A program made the position numbers and the translations under genes. The notes under the pieces were generated by a model that searched no databases, had not been told where the DNA came from, and was given only the letters and a program-made list of their open reading frames with translations. From positions 62,001 to 126,000 of the forward strand of contig NZ_JBFHFC010000002.1 of the NCBI RefSeq assembly GCF_041583835.1: DNA of 64,000 nucleotides. The letters run 5' to 3'. Every line of letters begins with the position of its first letter. Position 1 is the first letter of the stretch. Origin of the DNA: Thiomicrorhabdus sp041583835. GTDB lineage: Bacteria; Pseudomonadota; Gammaproteobacteria; Thiomicrospirales; Thiomicrospiraceae. Below, one piece after another: positions 60,654-64,000 of the stretch.

Positions 60654-60920
60654 CTATATAACTTGTATGGGAATTGATAGGGATATAAAGCATTTATCAC
60701 GCCAAAGGTAGCGTTCGCTACCCTTGGCTTGAGAACAGCCGCTAGAGCAGCTTCCAGATGCGCAGCCGTCAGCGCTCAAAACCTGAATGTGGCCTTGATT
60801 GATCAGCGGTGTCATGATGCCTTTGACGGTATCTTCGCTCAGGTCGAAGCGGTTTTGAATATCCGACAGGCTGACTTCATGATGCTGTTTAATATAGCGT
60901 TTGATGTCAAGAAGAAGCAT
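60654..60920 (-). CDS. feoC: FeoC-type winged-helix iron-transport protein
   Basis: This 88-residue protein has a winged-helix domain (LLLDIKRYIKQHHEVSLSDIQNRFDLSEDTV) and a Cys-rich wing with Cys53, Cys58 and Cys62. In FeoC homologues the wing Cys residues bind a [4Fe-4S] cluster, and the protein modulates FeoB stability. The last about 12 residues, including Cys77, extend past the usual family end. It follows feoB by 2 bases as the third gene of feoABC. The 3' coding end contains a perfect 13-bp inverted repeat. Confidence 0.85.
   Translation of the reverse strand: MLLLDIKRYIKQHHEVSLSDIQNRFDLSEDTVKGIMTPLINQGHIQVLSADGCASGSCSSGCSQAKGSERYLWRDKCFISLSIPIQVI
60701..60727 (-). repeat. Inverted repeat inside the 3' end of feoC
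   Basis: Left and right arms of 13 bases (GCCAA-A-GGTAGCG / CGCTACC-C-TTGGC) pair with one mismatch around a TT turn. It lies within the coding sequence near the SERYLWR residues and could act as a terminator-like or stabilising hairpin. Confidence 0.45.
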
Positions 60921-60922
60921 TT

Positions 60923-63265
60923 CTACCCCCTGGATTGCACCTTTTTGGATGAATAGGATTGCCCGACTTTGCGTAATGTCAGAGCGAGCCCTAAGAACCC
61001 TAAGCTAATAACCGTCAGCCAGATCGTTGCCGTTTCGGGATTTTTTCCGAAATTGGCAATTTGGTAAAAACCGACGGCGACACTGTAACCCAAGAACAAA
61101 CTCCAACTACCGCTGGACAGAGCCCAACGCCAACCTAATTCCTGTTTGATGGCACCAAAGGTGGCGACACACGGGAAATAGAGTAGTACCAATAAAAGGT
61201 AAGCGTAAGCGCCGACCTGGCCGTCAAAATATTTTGCCATTTTTTCCAATGTGGTCAAGGTGAACCCCTGTTCATCCGCGATGGCTTGTTTGTCCTCGAT
61301 ATTTTCAATCGATTGTAAGCCCAATGGGTCGTTGACGTCCGTAACGATGCCCGGCAGGTTGGCAGGAATCGTGGCAAAGGCTTCCTGCATGGCGGCAATA
61401 AAGTCGTACGACTCCGGAATTTCCGGCGGATTAGGTTCGTCCATGTTTTGGTAGAGAGAATCGAGAGAACCGACGACGACTTCTTTGGCCAACAGACCTG
61501 TAATCAGTCCGACCGTGGCCGGCCAGTTTTCTTCGGTGATTCCCAGAGGTTCCACAATCGGCGTGGCGGCACGTGCGATGTTGCTCAATACCGAATCGGA
61601 GCGGTTTTCATGCCCGAAGCTGCCATCCGTTCCCAGACTGTTAAGAAGGTTCAGGGCAAGCACCACGATCACGATCACCTTACCGGCATCAAGGATGAAA
61701 CTTTTCAGTTTGTTGCGGGTGTTAAGGAGCACATTTAACGGGGCCGGCTTGTGGTAGATCGGCAGTTCCATCAGCATCGGTTTCGCTTCGCCCGGCAATA
61801 GGGTGTGCTTAAGCAGAAGGGCGGTTAAAACCGCAGCCAAAATGCCGGCGACGTATAGGGAGAACACGAATAGGGCGGCGTTATTGACGAAGAAGGCCGT
61901 CGCGAACATGACATAGACCGTCAGTCGTGCACTACACGACATAAACGGCGTCATCATTACGGTCATGATGCGGTCGCGATGGTCGGGTAACGTTCGAGAC
62001 GCAAGTACGGCGGGAATGTTACAGCCGAAACCGACAACCAGCGGAATAAACGCTTGCCCTGACAGACCGAGACGGCGCATCAAACCGTCCATGATAAAGG
62101 CGGCACGCTGCATGTATCCGGTCTCTTCCAGAATGGAGAGGAGCAGGAACAGGGCGCCGATAACGGGAATGAAGGTGGCTACCACCTGGATTCCGCTACC
62201 AATCCCTTGGGCCAGGATGGCGATTAACCAGCTAGGGGCATTGAGCGATTGCAGAATGGCGGTCGGGCCATCGACAAAAATTGCTTGGGCTCCCAAGTCA
62301 AAGAAATCGATAAAAGTGTTGCCGACCGTAATCGACAGTGCAAACACAAGATACATGATCACCAGAAATATCGGCAGTCCCCAGATTGGATGCAGCATCC
62401 AACGATCCAATAGGTCTGTGGTGTTTCGGGTGAAACGATCGGTATGAACCAAGCTGGCGTGGCTGGCATCGTGTGCGAATTGGAAATATAGATCCGCCGA
62501 GATCAATGCTAAATCTTCCTGATAGAACTCTTCCAATTTGGTTTTTTCGGCGGCGCAGAAGCTTCTCAGTTCAAGCGGAGCCGATTCCGGTTTGATGAGC
62601 ATTTGCAGGGTTTTCCAGCAAGAATCCGAATCGGGCTGCTCTTGTAAGTCGCGCACGGAATGTACGGATTTATGCAGGGTTTCAGGCAAATCGAAATGGA
62701 GGTCCGACTTTTTGTTCAAAAGGGACGGAAGCTGTTGTTTAAGTTCGTCGATGCCCTGGTTGAAGTACGCGGAAACCGGAATCACCGGGCAGCCCAACGA
62801 TTCCGAAAGCGCCTCCAAGTTAATTTCCAGATGACGTTCGTTCAATAAATCCATGCGATTGAGCACGACCACGACCGGTAAGCCCATATGCAATAGTTGG
62901 GCGGTCAGGAACAATTGACGTTCCAGGCTGGTCGCATCGACGACATTGATGATCAGGTCGGCCGGCTGGCATTGTAAATAATCCAAGGCGACCTTTTCAT
63001 CCAGGCCGGTGTGGCTGGAGCTTTCCAAACTATAGACACCGGGCAGATCCATGAGGTGAAAGTGGGTATCGCCGATGTTGAGAAATCCGGACTTCTGTTC
63101 GACCGTGACTCCGGGCCAGTTGCCCGTAGTTTGTTGCGAACCCGTTAAGCGGTTGAACAGCGTGGTTTTACCGCAGTTGGGGCTGCCTATCAACGCGATC
63201 TGGTAGGCATGCGTCGACTGTTGGGCGTTCTTTTTAAATTTAATTTTCTTTTTTAGAACGGTCAT
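60923..63265 (-). CDS. feoB: FeoB ferrous iron transporter
   Basis: FeoB is an inner-membrane Fe2+ importer with a cytosolic G domain. The 780-residue protein shows G1 GSPNCGKTT, G3 DLPGVYSL and G4 NRMD, followed by the helical GDI-like region and a membrane domain with the Gate motifs (PFMSCSARLTVY, TFGAIKQELGW). The Cys in PFMSCSAR is the conserved metal-translocation candidate. It is preceded by about 20 basic residues not common to all FeoBs. Its ATG overlaps the feoA stop by 4 bases. Confidence 0.95.
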   Translation of the reverse strand: MTVLKKKIKFKKNAQQSTHAYQIALIGSPNCGKTTLFNRLTGSQQTTGNWPGVTVEQKSGFLNIGDTHFHLMDLPGVYSLESSSHTGLDEKVALDYLQCQPADLIINVVDATSLERQLFLTAQLLHMGLPVVVVLNRMDLLNERHLEINLEALSESLGCPVIPVSAYFNQGIDELKQQLPSLLNKKSDLHFDLPETLHKSVHSVRDLQEQPDSDSCWKTLQMLIKPESAPLELRSFCAAEKTKLEEFYQEDLALISADLYFQFAHDASHASLVHTDRFTRNTTDLLDRWMLHPIWGLPIFLVIMYLVFALSITVGNTFIDFFDLGAQAIFVDGPTAILQSLNAPSWLIAILAQGIGSGIQVVATFIPVIGALFLLLSILEETGYMQRAAFIMDGLMRRLGLSGQAFIPLVVGFGCNIPAVLASRTLPDHRDRIMTVMMTPFMSCSARLTVYVMFATAFFVNNAALFVFSLYVAGILAAVLTALLLKHTLLPGEAKPMLMELPIYHKPAPLNVLLNTRNKLKSFILDAGKVIVIVVLALNLLNSLGTDGSFGHENRSDSVLSNIARAATPIVEPLGITEENWPATVGLITGLLAKEVVVGSLDSLYQNMDEPNPPEIPESYDFIAAMQEAFATIPANLPGIVTDVNDPLGLQSIENIEDKQAIADEQGFTLTTLEKMAKYFDGQVGAYAYLLLVLLYFPCVATFGAIKQELGWRWALSSGSWSLFLGYSVAVGFYQIANFGKNPETATIWLTVISLGFLGLALTLRKVGQSYSSKKVQSRG

Positions 63266-63504
63266 GACAGTATTTCTACCTGAATGTTTTCTGCAATTTT
63301 TTTATCGATTGCGAAGCGGCTTCCATCGACACACACGACCAAATTTTGACCACGGGTCATCACCAGTTTGACAATGCTATGGGTGTGAAAACCTAAATTG
63401 ATCAAACGCATTTTCATTTGTAAATCACCTTGTAATGCGGTGATTTCACTGGTTTGACCTCTTTGGCAATGGTCTAAAGTCGTGAGTTTAGGATTTGCAT
63501 GCAT
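63262..63504 (-). CDS. feoA: FeoA ferrous iron transport accessory protein
   Basis: This 80-residue SH3-like protein assists FeoB. It has the family fold pattern with MRLINLGFHTHSIVKLV and the C-terminal FAIDKKIAENIQVEIL. It heads feoABC. Its start codon is only about 5 bases from a Fur-like site and has no clear ribosome binding site, so the true start may be a little downstream. Confidence 0.9.
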   Translation of the reverse strand: MHANPKLTTLDHCQRGQTSEITALQGDLQMKMRLINLGFHTHSIVKLVMTRGQNLVVCVDGSRFAIDKKIAENIQVEILS

Positions 63505-63509
63505 AATTA

Positions 63510-63528
63510 AATGATAATTGTTATTATT
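63510..63528 (-). promoter_or_regulatory. Fur-box candidate upstream of feoA
   Basis: AATGATAATTGTTATTATT resembles the 19-base Fur consensus (GATAAT repeats) with several matches in the GATAAT-x-GTTATT core. It lies immediately upstream of feoA. Confidence 0.6.
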
Positions 63529-63577
63529 TTGTTTACGATTGAGTAGGATAGCAAACCCAATCGTTAATCACAAGTTA

Positions 63578-63596
63578 AATGATATTTATTTTCATT
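63578..63596 (-). promoter_or_regulatory. Second Fur-box candidate upstream of feoA
   Basis: AATGATATTTATTTTCATT is a near-palindrome (AATGA...TCATT) in the usual Fur pattern. It lies about 75 bases upstream of feoA, probably over the promoter, and suggests iron-repressed expression. Confidence 0.6.
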
Positions 63597-63675
63597 TGTA
63601 AAAAGTGCTTAACTGTATGGAATGCAAAGGTATTTAGTTTTGCATTCCTTGAGTTTGCCATTTTTGTGGACGTTT

Positions 63676-64000
63676 TCAGGCCTTTTTCTGAACCTTGTAA
63701 AGCGCGATTTCGCCTAGCAGGTTCGGGGCAATCTTCATGCCTAAGGTACTACGATGTTCGGAGTTGACCACGGCACGTTCGACCACTTCAATTCCTTTGG
63801 ATTCGCACAGGTCTTCAAAATCATTGAAGGTGCATAGGTGAATGTTGGGTGTGTCATACCAATGATACGGTAAGGTTTCGGTTTCCGGCATGCGACCGCG
63901 GAAAGCCAGTTGTGCACGCATTCTCCAATGACCGAAGTTCGGGAAAGTGATGATGCTCTGCTTTCCGACGGCGAGCATGTCGTCCAACAGTTCGTCAGGG
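63676..64000 (-). CDS. metW: MetW, methionine biosynthesis methyltransferase-like protein (5' part outside window)
   Basis: This is the C-terminal about 108 residues of MetW, a SAM-methyltransferase-fold partner of the homoserine acyltransferase MetX. The segment SIITFPNFGHWRMRAQLAFRGRMPETETLPYHWYDTPNIHLCT is diagnostic. The frame stays open to the window edge, so the first half of the gene is missing. metX, if present, would lie beyond the window. Confidence 0.9.
   Translation of the reverse strand, partial: PDELLDDMLAVGKQSIITFPNFGHWRMRAQLAFRGRMPETETLPYHWYDTPNIHLCTFNDFEDLCESKGIEVVERAVVNSEHRSTLGMKIAPNLLGEIALYKVQKKA

Overview
The window looks like a chromosomal segment of a Gammaproteobacterium close to the sulfur-oxidising Thiomicrospira / Hydrogenovibrio / Thiomicrorhabdus group. 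This is inferred from gene content: a Helicobacter-type malate:quinone oxidoreductase, a YeeE/YedE sulfur-compound transporter, a JDVT-CTERM protein with its own sorting protease, FolE2, a very dense c-di-GMP signalling set and a moderate G+C content. No insertion sequence, integrase, prophage or CRISPR array is visible. Genes are closely packed on both strands.

Layout. 1-6.8 kb: the 3' part of an aldehyde dehydrogenase, an EI24 membrane protein, ppnN followed by an SrmB-like helicase on the minus strand, an AI-2E family permease and a secreted metallo-beta-lactamase-fold protein. 7-10.5 kb (minus): folE2, a COG0523 metal GTPase and mqo. 10.7-13.4 kb: a complete arsR-gapdh-arsJ arsenate-resistance operon. 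13.5-19.2 kb: a LemA protein, a YeeE/YedE transporter, a large secreted choice-of-anchor O / JDVT-CTERM protein followed by the MrtJ-type intramembrane protease, and a secreted DUF2202 ferritin-like protein. 19.3-22 kb: a type 2 thymidine/AMP phosphorylase, tRNA-Arg(CCG) and a small secreted protein.

22-36 kb: a hybrid histidine kinase, a REC-EAL protein with a cytoplasmic periplasmic-binding-protein-like tail, a photolyase cluster (TIGR01777 epimerase, phrB, MerR/CarH-like regulator), a membrane diguanylate cyclase, and two MscS channels around a secreted retropepsin-like protein. 36-45.7 kb: an MsrA-thioredoxin-MsrB lipoprotein, a periplasmic peroxiredoxin, a DUF523-DUF1722 protein, folM, a 1330-residue GGDEF-EAL protein and hemH. 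45.9-56.4 kb: divergent umuC and umuD, another diguanylate cyclase, gcvH, rlmI, and a hybrid kinase, REC-HD-GYP and unknown-protein operon. 56.4-64 kb: lptM-lysA, an esterase, a HugZ-like protein, an unknown protein, a PilZ-type protein with its motif split by an insertion, the feoABC iron operon with Fur-like boxes, and the 3' part of metW.

How the genes fit together. Six proteins between 25 and 61 kb make, break or bind c-di-GMP: two diguanylate cyclases, one GGDEF-EAL, one EAL, one HD-GYP and one PilZ. Two hybrid kinases sit directly before an EAL or HD-GYP effector, so phosphorelay probably feeds into c-di-GMP turnover. Metal and stress handling is the second theme: arsenate, zinc sparing, ferrous iron, methionine sulfoxide and peroxide repair, SOS mutagenesis and light-linked DNA repair. 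The least ordinary items are the REC-EAL-PBP fusion, the JDVT-CTERM/MrtJ pair, the interrupted PilZ protein and the domain order of the Msr protein.
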